From Malurus cyaneus samueli (taxonomy: Eukaryota > Chordata > Aves > Passeriformes > Maluridae): a DNA stretch of 64,000 nt. The translations under genes were made by a program, and so were the position numbers. Positions 10,490-20,639 of this stretch are shown here, in pieces. The stretch spans positions 254,697 to 318,696 of the forward strand of contig CM019219.1 of NCBI GenBank assembly GCA_009741485.1, written 5' to 3'. Under the pieces are notes generated by a model, which was given only the letters and a program-made list of their open reading frames with translations, had not been told where the DNA came from and made no database searches. Each line of letters starts with the position of its first letter. The stretch's first letter is position 1.

Positions 10490-11790
10490 CCGCTGTCCCA
10501 GTGTTGATCTTGGCCATGCTCCTGCTGAGGGATCTCGATATTCCTGAGATTCCCAGAGATTCCCAGGCACTGGAATGAGCCCTCAGAAGGTGACTCCAGC
10601 CCTGCAGTGCTTGTACCCCTCCCCTGTGACAACACCTCAGCTCATCCCGGGAATCCATTAGGAAGGGAAAGGGAATTCCCTCATCCACACTGCTGCTCTG
10701 AACCCAACTCTCTCCTGGATGGACATTTGGGGATGGAGAGGGCAGGGGATAACAGAGCAGCCAGCAGCCAGCTGGGTGTGAGTGCTTTGATTTGATTTCT
10801 CACAGCCTTTAGATTATGAGTGTTTGTTTTTTTTAATGATTCCTCTCTCAGCTTGTATTTGTAAAACAGGACAGAGCTGTTTTAATGGTATTTTATGACT
10901 TTGAGCTCCAAGAGAGTCATTTTCAATGCACTGCTAATGTAAGATGCTTAAATTTATCTGGAGTTTAGTAGCTTTTAGTCAGCCCAGCAAAGTCTGAAAT
11001 CTCTCAATGGGCTTTTTATTATTCATATATTATTTATTTATGACCTTTATTATAGCTGTAATTTATTTTAATAACGAGTTCCAAAGTCATCCAGGGCTGT
11101 AAAACCAAGATAGTGGCACTCCTTCCCCCACTTCCCCTCCCAGTAATGTAATATTGCTGGCTGCTCTTGCTTAGACCAAATAAGCTGCTGAATTCTTGGG
11201 TGAATTATATGGATATATTTTGGGGGGGAGGAGCTCCTGATTTTAGCCATTCTTGGTGAGTTTTTTTTATTCCAGAATAGCCAAACTGCCTTTGAAGTGG
11301 CAAGAACCTGTTACCTCCTTAGATGTTGGTTGAAACGAGTGTAAAGATTTAAAACCAATGTTTTTGGGAAGTTGTGCCAATAAGCCAGTTCCTGAAATAC
11401 GAAATTAAATGTGTTCTGTGTTATGTGGAACCAGTATCCAACAGAAGAATTTTACTGGGGAAGCAAATGAGCTGGAAGTCATCATTGCCCTGGAAAGCGA
11501 ATCAATAGGAATTATGATAAGCTCTCAGTTCAATTTAAGCCAAATGTGAGCTTTCATTTGCTGGCTGTGGTTTCTCAGTGATTCTGTTGAGTGTGGTTTA
11601 CAACAGGGAGCTGGCTCGGTTTGTGTTCCTGGTTGCTCCTGTTAATTAGTGGTTCATGTAGACCTGGCAGCTCGATTGCAGCCAAGGCAGAAAAAATTTC
11701 ACAGCAAATCCCACGTGCTGAACTGGGGGAATAACCCCGAGTTTGGGCTCAGGAGCATTGCAGAGTTTAAAATGCAGTTCAGGCAGCCCT
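10490..11790. other. Unique noncoding sequence
   Basis: AT-rich in 10790-11080 and mixed after that. No exon with a recognisable product, RNA gene or repeat is visible. If the left contig is correctly oriented this is GLRX3 intron 2. Confidence 0.6.
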
Positions 11791-11799
11791 TGGCCATCA

Positions 11800-12460
11800 A
11801 TACCTCAAGTTTGGTGCTTCAGCAGAATTGCAGGAGTTAAAATCCAGTTGAGCAGCCACCTCAGCATTCTAAGAACCCGATTTTCGTGCTCAGCAGCCAC
11901 CTGAAGCCATCAATAACCCTGGTTTAGTGCTCAGCAGCCTTGGAAGAGTTATCCAGTTCAGGCAGCCAATCAAGAACCCCGATTATTTGGCACTCAGCAG
12001 CAGTGCAGGAGTTTAAAATCCAATTCAGCAGCACCTCAGCTATCAATAACCCTGAGTTTAGTGCTCAGCAGCATTGCAGGAGTTAAAAATCCACTTCAGC
12101 AATGACCTCAACCATCAGTAACCCTGATTTTCGTGCTCAGCAGCCACCTGAGCCATCAATAACCCTGAGTTAGTGTTCAGCAGCCTTGCAGGAGTTAAAA
12201 TCCAGTTCAGTAATGACCTCAACCATCACTACCTGAGTTTGGTGCTCAGCAGCCACCCCAGCCATCAAGACCCCTAGTTTGGCTCTCAACAGTATTGCAG
12301 GAGTTAAAATCCAGTTCAGCAGCCACCTCAAGCATAATAACTTGGATTGGTCCTAGCAGCACTGCAGGAGTAAATCCAGTTCAGCAGAACCTCAGCCATC
12401 AATAACCCTGAGTTTTAGTGCTCAGCACTTGCAGGAGTTAAAATCCAGTTGAGCAGCTCT
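11800..12460. repeat. Degenerate tandem repeat, unit about 70 bp
   Basis: Units contain 'ttgcaggagttaaaatcca', 'gttcagcagccacctcag' and 'ccatcaataaccctgagtt', with many small indels. The array passes directly into the shorter-unit array that follows and shares its GCAGGAGTTAAAAT core. Confidence 0.85.
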
Positions 12461-12880
12461 CTGCAGGAGTTAAGAATGCGTCCATCACCCTTGCAGGAGT
12501 TAAAATGCAGTTGAGCAGCTCCTTGCAGGAGTTAAAATGCAGTTGAGCAGCTCCTTGCAGGAGTTAAAATGCAGTCCATCACTCCTTGCAGGGGTTAAAA
12601 TGCAGTTGAGTAGCTCCTTGCAGGAGTTAAAATGCAGTCCATCACTCCTTGCAGGAGTTAAAATGCAGTTGAGCAGCTCCCTTGCAGGAGTTAAAATGCA
12701 GTTCAGCAGCTTCTTTCAGGAGTTTGAATCCAGTTTCATCACTCTTGCAGGAGTTAAAATGCAGTCATTCACTTCTTGCAGGGGTTAAAATGCAGTCCAT
12801 CACTTCTTGCAGGAGTTAAAATGCAGTCCATCATCCTTGCAGGAGTTAAAAATGCAGTCCATCACTCTTGCAGGAACAGC
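12461..12880. repeat. Minisatellite TTGCAGGAGTTAAAATGCAG, unit about 32 bp, 13 copies
   Basis: Two unit types alternate, one with GTTGAGCAGCTCC and one with GTCCATCACTCC after the core. It looks like a simplified expansion of half of the 70-bp unit to its left. Confidence 0.9.
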
Positions 12881-13275
12881 TCCTTCCCCTCCCATTTCAG
12901 GCCCAGAAATGTCAGTGGTGATGTAGAGCCCCAAAAGAGCCAGGGCAGCCCATGGCTGGGGGCACTAAAGAACCCTGAGCTGGTGAATAACCATGCTGGC
13001 TGATTGATGGCTTCCAATATAGCAGGAGCTGCAGAGGATTGAAAATTTACCAGGTCAGGAGTGCAGCAAAAATTTTATTCGCAGCCTCGGCGTGTTTTGA
13101 ATGTGCACAAATAAAACCTCTGAAACCGTGGTGACACCCGGGAGGTTTTGCGGTGCCAGCGCCAGCTGCGAGTCTCATTTAAATGCAAATGTCTCAGCAA
13201 CTTCAGCAGCACATTCCTGTTTTAAATGTATAAAACGCCTTGGAAAAGATTCCGGGCAGGATTGACACCTTGTCA

Positions 13276-13300
13276 NNNNNNNNNNNNNNNNNNNNNNNNN
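13276..13300. other. Assembly gap (25 N)
   Basis: Twenty-five N separate two contigs. Sequence right of the gap restarts at a position that copies the interior of the left contig (2780 onward), so gap size and join order are unreliable. Confidence 0.99.
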
Positions 13301-14130
13301 AAGATACGGCACAGAGTTCCTCTCAGAGCCCTGCAGGAAAACTCAGCCAAGGTTTGTGCAGGAAATTCTCTGGTTTAACTGGCAGGTTTGTTGAGGTGAG
13401 AAAGAGAAAAGGGAAAGCAAAAGAGCTCAGAGCTGGTTGGCTGAGGGAGAGAAATTATGATTCTCATTGTGCTTTAACAAAGAGTTCAAGCAAAATGCGG
13501 AAGAAAAGAATGAAAACGGCAAAAAATAACAACGCTTTGTAATGGGATGCGAACACAGCGTAATTCTGCTTCAAATCTGCAGCAGAAATGTGTGTGGACC
13601 GCGGCTTGAGGGGTCCCGCACAGGAAATGGGGACGGGATTATTTGAAGGGATCCCTAACCCTCCTCGAGCCCCTTTCACAGCTTTTCCTTACCCTTGCAC
13701 TTTTAGGTTTCGTCCCCTTCCCCAACAGTGGCAGGTTTGGATACAGAGCACCCAGCTCGTAAAACTCCCTTTACTTCAGCCCGTATAATTCAGCCTCTAT
13801 ATTGGAAACTTTGCACAGGGCTGCCCCTGCAGGGAAGGGGAAGGGTATTGCTCAGAAGAATTTTTCTGCCTTAGGACTCTCAGCTCCATGGAGCAAGCGA
13901 GAGGACTTTAATTGCTGAGCTGACAAGAAAAACCTCCAAACCACTCCCCTTCAGCTCCAGAATGGGTTCTTAAGTGGCAGAGTTCATAGCTGCTTCTCAT
14001 TCGCTTTTCTGTGCCGCGGTGTACAGCTGCCAGCAGCCGCGGGTCAGAAGCCAGGGTGCCCAGGAGGGTGACCACGGTCACCAGTGCCAGGTTGACACGG
14101 TGACACGGTCACAGTGCCAGGTACACGTCA
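13301..14130. repeat. Right, indel-rich copy of the duplicated 0.84-kb segment
   Basis: It follows 2780-3620 closely, for example the shared run 'gaacacagcgtaa' and the GTGCCAGG satellite at its end. Bases are dropped from many homopolymer runs (GGGG to GG, CCC to CC). That error style suggests uncorrected single-molecule reads at a contig end. Confidence 0.85.
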
Positions 14131-14230
14131 CAGTCCGGTACACGTCACAGTATGCCAGAGGTGTCACGTACAGCCAGCAAGTGACACTCCGTCGGTCAAC
14201 ACGTGCCAGGGTGCCGGTCACAGCAGGGGT

Positions 14231-15620
14231 GCACGGGTGCCAGGGAACCCTTGGCCAGCCCTCACTGCCACAGTTCCACCCCGGGAATGGCACAGATGGA
14301 ACCCCTGGAAATAAATCTGCTCCCTGCCAGCTCCAGCTCTGCCCCGTAAATCAAAACCTCAGCCCCGCACGAGGTTCACGAGACCTTTTCCAGTTTCCTG
14401 GGAAGGCAAAGGCAAGGATTTGCCATTCCAAATGGATGGGCTCGGGGAGCTGGGGGAGAGGTAAACCTCCCTCCCATCCCATCCCATCCCAGCTGTATTT
14501 CTGGGATCCATCTGGAGCCCTTGGCAGGGATGCCCAGGGAACCTTCAAGGACTCGGGATTGAACAGAGAGGGGACACATTAACCTGGCGAGTGCCAGGGG
14601 ATCCCTGCAGCCCCAAAGGGGTGGATTTGGAGACCCAGATCGGGATGAAAAACCCCAGAGGGCACAGGGTCAGTGGGAGCTCCCCGACTGCCCCCAAATC
14701 CCAGTTTTCCTGTGGTACAAAGGAATTTCTCTGCAAATCCAGGGCAAAATATGTCAGATTAAAATCTGCATTTAATGCCATAGATGACAACAAGCTTCCT
14801 CTGCCATCCAGAGCACATCCCTGTTCCCTACACAGGGAAGTTTGGTGTTCAGGGCTCACTGGAGCAGACAAAGTGCATCCCAAACTGGAAATGTGGAGGT
14901 GTGTCCATGTCAAAGCTGCACCTGCTTTGTGGCACAAACTGCCTGGGGTTTGTGGTGCATCCCATTGTTCCAGCCAGGAATCTTCACGGGAAAACGTTCC
15001 CCAGTATGGGGAAGCACACATCAAATGGGCTCTGGGCTGGGATTGGAAACTGCCTTGGGAATAATTCCATAAATCTGATTCGACATGACTGGGTTTGGGT
15101 TCACTTCCAGCTCTGCAGTGATTTGGGATGTTCTGCAAACTGGATTATCCAGATTTGGGTTATTCTGCTATCAGGCATGGCAAGTGCTAAATTAAAAAAG
15201 GAAAAAAGCAGGATGTGTGGATTATGTTTTGTGAGATGCCCTCGGGCTCAGGGAATGCAGCAGAGCATCTCCTGAAGTAGAGCTGGATCCTGAGTGAAGA
15301 ATAAACCCCAGGAGGAACCAAAGGCCAGGAGAAATCCGTGTAAAACTGCTCGGTGCAGCAAAGCCGGGAAGACCAGCAGAGTGTTTGTGCTCAGAGGGGA
15401 TGGAGCTGCCAGAAAAACTGGGAGAGTCGGGATGGTTCAGCCTGGACAGGGATCGGGGTGACCTCAGTGTGACCTTCCAGGACCTGAAGGAACCCACAGG
15501 AAACATGGAGAGGGACAGAGGACAAGGGATGGAGGGACAGGACACAGGGAATGGCTCCCAGTGCCAAGGGATGGGACACTGGCGAGGGCACCCATTGGGT
15601 GGGATTTGGCAGGAATTGTC
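14231..15620. other. Unique noncoding sequence left of the CpG island
   Basis: Mixed-composition sequence. Open frames here have no recognisable product and no supporting splice structure. It includes 'tcccatcccatcccatccc' at about 14470-14490. Confidence 0.6.
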
Positions 15621-15621
15621 C

Positions 15622-15785
15622 CTGTAGGTGGGCGAGCCTGCACAGGGTGCCAGAGAAGCTGTGGCTGCCCTGGATCCCTTTGAGTCCCAGGCCAGGCTGG
15701 ACATTGGGGCTGGGAGCAGCCTGGGACAGTGGGAGGTGTCCCTGCCATGGCACGGGTGGCACTGGGTGGCATTTGGGGTCCCTCC
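15622..15785 (-). mobile_element. CR1-type LINE fragment, reverse orientation
   Basis: It reads 'gggtgccagagaagctgtggctgccctgg ... gccaggctggacattgggg ... cctgggacagtgggaggtgtccctgccatggcacgggtggcactgg', the reverse complement of the same element seen at 46515-46720. Confidence 0.8.
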
Positions 15786-15799
15786 CAAGTGTGGATATT

Positions 15800-16750
15800 C
15801 CACGATCCAGACGGGCCGGGCTCAGCGCTGCGCGATGGATGCGGAGCGGCCGCGATCCCGCCCGGGGTCCGAACCGGGAACGGATCCGGGGCCGAGCGCC
15901 GGGCGGCGGGGGAAGCTCCGGGAGCGGTCCCGGTGCCAGAGGCTGTCCCGGTACCAGGGGACGGTCCAGGGCTGGGTCCAGGGGTTGTTCCGGGGGTGGT
16001 TTCGGGGTGGATCCTGGTGCCAGGGCTGTGTCCAACCAAGGCTGTGTCCAGGGGAGGTTCCGGGGGTGGTTCCCGGGGCGGATCCGGGGCGTCCCGGTGC
16101 CAGGTGAGGTTCCAGGGGGTGGTTTCGGGAGTCCCGCATCCCGGGCGGTCCGGGGTGCCAGGGGTGGATCTCTGCCAGGGGAGGTTCGGGGGTCCGGTTC
16201 CAGGGGTGGTTTGGGGGCGGATCCCGGGGCGGTCCCGGTTCCAGGGGTGTGTTCCGGGGGTGGTCCGGGGATCCCGGTGCCAGGGTGGTCCCGGTGCCGG
16301 AGGTCCAGTGTCCGGGGCGGTCCGTTCCAGGGTGGATTCGACCAGGGTGGTTCCAGGGGCGCGATCCCCCATCCGGGGCGGTCCGGTTCAGGGGTGGTTC
16401 CAGGGGCGGATCCCCATCCCGGGGCGGTCCCGGTTCAGGGGTGGTCTCCAGGGGCGGATCCCCCATCCCGGGGCGGTCCCGGTGCCGCCATGGCCGCGTT
16501 GCCCGCGGTTCCCGTGCGGGGCCGGCGCGGAGCGCTCGGGCCGGGGGGCCCCGGGGAGCCGGAATGCGTGAGTGGGGAACGGGAACGGGAATGGGAATGG
16601 GAATCGGGATGGGAACGGGAACGGGAATCGGGACGGGAGCGGGAACGGGAATCGGGCCGGGTCCCCTCTCTCCCGTGTCGCGATATCGCGGGTGGTGCCG
16701 GTTCGGGACGCGGAGCGCTGGAAGCGCCGGGAGCGCACACGGCCGGACGG
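15800..16750 (+). promoter_or_regulatory. CpG-rich island with GGGGCGGATCCC-type repeats, probable C10orf143 promoter
   Basis: CpG density rises sharply compared with both sides. 15960-16480 is a loose tandem repeat of GGGGTGGTTCCAGGGGCGGA and GGGGCGGTCCCGGT words, and 16568-16660 is a 6/12-bp repeat of GGGAACGGGAAT. The island contains the predicted first coding exon at 16490, so a promoter here is the simple inference. No TATA box is evident. Confidence 0.6.
16490..16567 (+). CDS. C10orf143: C10orf143-like gene, exon 1 (coding part)
   Basis: Predicted first exon of a small uncharacterised protein gene. The ATG in CCGCCATGGCC has a strong Kozak context. Twenty-six codons follow (MAALPAVPVRGRRGALG then PGGPGEPEC), ending in phase 0 at GTGAGT, a near-perfect donor. 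The Arg/Gly-rich start is only loosely like the human protein as I remember it, so this exon is assigned by position in the CpG island and by splice fit with exon 2. An alternative upstream start exists at 15835 (MDAERPRSR), in another part of the island. Confidence 0.55.
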
Positions 16751-16776
16751 GGACAGAGCCAAACAGCCTTTGGGGG

Positions 16777-16937
16777 CTTTCTCTTTCTTCCCCCCTTTTT
16801 TCCCCCTTTCTTTTTTTCCCGTTTTTTTTTCACCGCTTTCTTTTTCCCCCCTTTTCCTCTTTTTCGTTATTTCTCTATGCTTTTCCATTCTCCTTTTTTC
16901 CTTTTTGTTTCCTCTTTTCCCTTTTCTCTTTTCGCAG
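16777..16937 (+). other. Very long polypyrimidine tract before C10orf143 exon 2
   Basis: About 155 bases on the + strand are nearly all T and C (CTTTTTTCCCCC, TTTCTTTTTCCCCCC and so on) and end TTTTCGCAG. This is an unusually long but strong-looking splice acceptor environment. It is also a purine/pyrimidine mirror-like tract that could adopt non-B structure. Confidence 0.7.
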
Positions 16938-16987
16938 CCTGGCTTTAAAAACGGGGTAAAAAGGAAGAAATTGCATGTCAAGAACAT
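16938..16987 (+). CDS. C10orf143: C10orf143-like gene, exon 2
   Basis: After the TTTTCGCAG acceptor the frame continues PGFKNGVKRKKLHVKN. This lines up with the basic 'PGDVKR' stretch I recall near the N-terminus of human C10orf143. The frame stops at TAA (16989-16991) if unspliced. A GTAAAG donor at 16988 gives phase 2, which fits the 151-base third exon. Donors at GTAAAA (in the GGGGTAAAAAGG stretch) or GTCAAG are possible but weaker. The exact 3' end is uncertain. Confidence 0.5.
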
Positions 16988-16991
16988 GTAA

Positions 16992-18823
16992 AGAACTTGG
17001 AGGAAATATATATGTCAAGAACATATAAAACTTGGAGGAAATCTTTAAAATTGTGCAAATACCCCAACAAACAAACAGAGCTTTTCTTACAGCTCCTTCC
17101 TTGGCATTGGGGTTTGTTGGTCAGTGGAGCTGTGGTTTGCACCCGTTCAGTTCCATCCATGAGATCTTTATCCTGTCAGCATCTGTGAAAACAAGATGTT
17201 CAAAAAAAAAAGATTTTCTGGCCCAAGAAAGTGAGAATCCTGTGCAGAGGGATGTGTTTGCTGCCCGCTGCTGTCTGCAGCTCCTTCCCCAGTTGCATGG
17301 AGCAGATTATTCCTTTATAAAAGCAGTGGATGGGGTGCAATCCCTGCTGCCTTTGGAGCTCATTGATCCTTATTGATCACACCCTCTCTGGATCGTGCAC
17401 TTTGCTCCCTGCACATCATCCATTGCTTTTTCCCTGAGAGAATTCCAGAGAGCCAGGATTTCCCTGGAGTGAGAAACTCCCCCGGGCTGTCCTGGCATTG
17501 CTGTGATCAGTTTGTTCCTCTGTGCTCAATTCCTGACCCTGATGCCAGGCACCTTAACCCCAAAACAATACCTGGGGTTTATTTTTAATCATCCAAATCC
17601 CTTCTGATGTGGGCCAGGGACTCATTTTTTCCCATTTCCCCCTCTTCTTGTGCATTTTCCCAGTTTTCTGCTGCACCACCTTGCTGTTCCCTGTAATAAA
17701 GGATGAGTTTTCCAGCAGCAAAGGGAACAGGCTGTTTTCCCAGTGGGAGCCAATCTGTCCTTGCAGGACCTTCTCACACTTTTTATTCCATTATTCCCTT
17801 CCTCACTACAGCACATCTTTCACTTTTGGATTTCTCTCCCATCCCGACCCTGCCTTCCTTCCTGCTGATCCCATCTCAGCTCTTTCCCACAAAGGTTCCT
17901 GCTGTATTCATTCCATTTGGGTTTTTTATATTTATTCCAACTTTGAATTTAGTTTCCCTGCTTCAGTAGCCTGTTAGTCCTGTGCCAGCAAATCTTCCTG
18001 GGAAATCACGTGCTGGAGAGAGAGATGGAATATCTGGGATTCCTTAAACAAAGTTTGTTTGGGGAAAAACATCACAACAAAGTTTATTTGGGGAAAAACA
18101 TGTGCGTGGATCTCTTTGGAATTCAGCCCCTAAATCTGTGTCAGTTTTGTAATTCCCATTGTTGTGTTAATTGGCTGCTGCAGTTCCAAGCAGCCCTGGG
18201 ATTGAGGTCACCCTCCCTTTCCCTGGGCAGTCACAGCCAGGGATATTTCCTGAAGGTTCCCGTGGATTTGCAGCTTAACCTTTCCCAGGCAGTATTTTTG
18301 GGAATCCCTGGGTTTGTGTTGGGGTCACTCAGCTCTGTCCCACCTTTGCTTCCCAGGACATCCAAACATTGCTGATCCTGCCCAGAGCTCAGGCTGAGCT
18401 CCAGAGTGGGAAGGGAATGGATTATGGAGCACTGCAAAGCTGGAAAAGGTGCCAGCGTTCAGGAAAAGGCACAAAAACCATCCCAAAGGATGTTCTCATT
18501 GTTCTCCTCGCTGTTTCCAGGGTTTTCCTCCTCTTTCCTGGATTTAACTGCTCATTGCACACACTCCCCTGTTCCTCTCCTGTGATACCCACCCTCCAAA
18601 ATGCCTTTCCCAGAAGGATTTTAGGAAACTGAGGCACAGAGAGGTGCTGAATGTGCAGAATTCCTGCTCTCCCGTGGGAAATCCAAAATTTGGGGTGCTG
18701 CCCTCATGTCTCATAGTCCATTGTTAACTTGTATGTGAGATGCTTGGGAGTCACAGGAAGAAGCTGAGAAGAGACCCATGTGCTTGCAGTAGTGCGGAAT
18801 ATAGTTGATTTTTATCCTTGCAG
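16992..18823 (+). other. C10orf143-like intron 2, unique sequence
   Basis: Mostly unique T-rich sequence. A short direct repeat (AACAAAGTTTATTTGGGGAAA and a near copy about 27 bases before it) lies at 18045-18100. No other gene is visible. Confidence 0.5.
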
Positions 18824-18974
18824 AAAATCGCAAGTGAGCCAGGGCTGGCAGCTAGGACCACCCTAGAGGGAGGCAGGTGCCCAGCTCATGGACTGTGCCA
18901 TGGATGTGGATTCCAGGCAGAAATTCCTCCCTGACTCTGCTCCCTGGGCTGCAAAGACAAAGCAGAATTCAGTG
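18824..18974 (+). CDS. C10orf143: C10orf143-like gene, exon 3 (with an in-frame stop or internal acceptor)
   Basis: Bounded by TATCCTTGCAG (acceptor) and GTGGTGAGT (donor). In the frame that joins exon 4 it reads REAGAQLMDCAMDVDSRQ then KFLPDSAPWAAKTKQNSV. Residues around 'DCAM' and 'LPDSAP' resemble the middle of human C10orf143 as recalled. If the whole 151 bases are used after the phase-2 end of exon 2, the phases fit but a TAG lies in frame at 18864-18866. Either a downstream acceptor is used (for example after CCCTAG, starting 18867), or the base is wrong, or the bird gene is damaged. The 3' end is better supported than the 5' end. Confidence 0.5.
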
Positions 18975-19104
18975 GTGAGTTCCCACCATCCATGTGTTTG
19001 TTACAGCATCACTTTTCAAATGCATTTTATAATAAAGCTGCAAACAGTTGCCCCTCTTTTTGAAGTTTTTTTTTGATGGATTTGTGTCTGGTTTTGTCCA
19101 GCAG

Positions 19105-19170
19105 ATCTTGGAAAATCATGGAAGCAAAGGCACTTGCCAGCCCTGCCCGAGATGCGTTGCTGGAGAATCT
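19105..19170 (+). CDS. C10orf143: C10orf143-like gene, exon 4 (Cys-rich motif)
   Basis: This is the diagnostic exon. In phase 0 it reads ILENHGSKGTCQPCPRCV then AGES, which closely matches the QPCPRCxAGES signature I remember in human C10orf143. The acceptor is a tandem CAGCAG, so one extra Gln (from 19102) may be included. The donor is GTGAGT at 19171. The spaced cysteines (C-x2-C-x2-C) followed in exon 5 by two histidines could bind zinc; that is inference, since the family has no known function. Phases agree with the exons on both sides. Confidence 0.75.
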
Positions 19171-19447
19171 GTGAGTGCTCAGGAATGATCTCAAATTTTC
19201 TCAGTTGGGTTCTCTGGGGGTGCATTTTAACTCTGTGTGCAAAACTAATTTCATATTTAGTCATGGTAAAATCACACTGAACAGTCCCTTTATATCTGGG
19301 GTTTTTAGGTTTCACGATCCTGGAGAAAAAAAAAAAGGAAAATTTGTGACGTTATTTGGTGGTTTTGAATACAATTTGCAGCTGAAGACTGAGGAAAAGC
19401 CTTTTTGCTGAGCTCCTTTGTAGTGACCTGAAATTCTGTCATTGCAG

Positions 19448-19474
19448 GGTCACTTCAGTCACATCCTGGGCTGA
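19448..19474 (+). CDS. C10orf143: C10orf143-like gene, exon 5 (C-terminus and stop)
   Basis: After TCATTGCAG the frame reads GHFSHILG and stops at TGA. The GHFSH sequence directly after AGES is what I recall in the human protein, where the end differs slightly. Phase 0 entry matches the phase 0 exit of exon 4. The whole protein would be about 100-115 residues, close to the human 108. I see no AATAAA in the following 300 bases, so the 3' UTR end is not assigned. Confidence 0.75.
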   Translation, partial: GHFSHILG

Positions 19475-19724
19475 TAGAGAGTCTGATTCTGCTGAACACC
19501 AAGATGTGCTGTGCCTCTGGATAGTGCCCCCCGCATCCCCCGCTGCTTCCAGCCGGGCACGATCTCTCATCCACCCATCCAAAATGCTCCTGCTCCTCCA
19601 GGAGCTCGGCATTGCCTTTGGAAGGATGGGAAAGGAGGATTTACTGGGTTAAACTGGGTGAGGTGAGCTGGGCTGGGCCCAGGCTGCACCTGCTGCTGAT
19701 TCCAGGGCTTTTACAGCAGTTCTG

Positions 19725-20530
19725 ATCCCTTGGAAAATGTTCCTTTGGAAAATGTCCTTGTGAAAATGTTCCTTGGAAATTATATTTGGAAAATGTTCGT
19801 TTTGGAAAATGTTTGCTTTGGGAAATGCTTCTTTTGGAAAATGCTCCTTTTGGAGAATGTTCCTTTGGGAAAATGCCCTTTTTGGAAAAGCGTTGGGAAA
19901 ATGATCCTTTGGAAAAATGTTCCTTTGGAAAAATGTTCCTTTGGAAAAATGCCCACTTTGGAAAGATAGCCTTTGAAGAAAATGCCCTTTGAAGATGCCA
20001 CATTTAAAAGCTGCCCTTTGAAAAATTTTCCTTTGGAAAATGTTCCTTTGGAAAAATGTTCCTTTGGAAAATGCTCCCTTTGGGAAAATGCTCCTTTTGG
20101 AAAATGCTCCTTTGGAAAATGTTCCTTTTGGAAAATGCCCTTTTGGGAAAGGATGCTATCCTTTTGGAAAGCATGGAAAAAGGATTTCCTTTGAAAATTG
20201 TCCTTTGGAAATGTTTATTTGGAAGAATTTCTTTGGAAAATGTTCTTGTAGAATCTCCTTGGAAAATGCTCCTTTTGGAGAATGTTCCTTTTGGAAAATG
20301 TTCCTTTTGGAAAGTGCTCCATTTGGAAAATGTTCCTTTGGGAAATAAGCTTTGACAAAACTTTCTTTGAAAAAACAGTCGCTTTGGAAAATGCCTTTGG
20401 AAAATGCTCCTTTGAAAAATGTTCCTTTTAGAAAATGCCCTTTTTGGAAAAGTGCTCCTTTTGGAAAAATGTTCCTTTTGGAAAGTGTTCCCTTTGGAAA
20501 ATGCTCCTTTGGGAAAATGTTCCTTTCGCA
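19725..20530. repeat. Minisatellite TTTGGAAAATGTTCC, unit about 16 bp, about 45 copies
   Basis: Units alternate TTTGGAAAATGTTCCT, TTTGGAAAATGCTCCT and shorter variants, with frequent one-base differences. It starts 250 bases after the C10orf143-like stop codon, possibly inside its 3' UTR. Confidence 0.95.
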
Positions 20531-20639
20531 GGCACAGCAAGCAATGGAGGACAAAGTATTTTGGTTTTATGTGGACTATTGCGCAGCTTGTGACAGTCCA
20601 GGAAAAATAGCCGCTTTAAGTATATATTATAAAGTTCCC

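Noticed and set aside
15551..16948. 465-codon + strand frame and 302-codon reverse frame
   Set aside because: CpG-island and GGGGCGG repeat composition leaves many frames open. Only the last 26 codons before GTGAGT at 16568 are kept as an exon.
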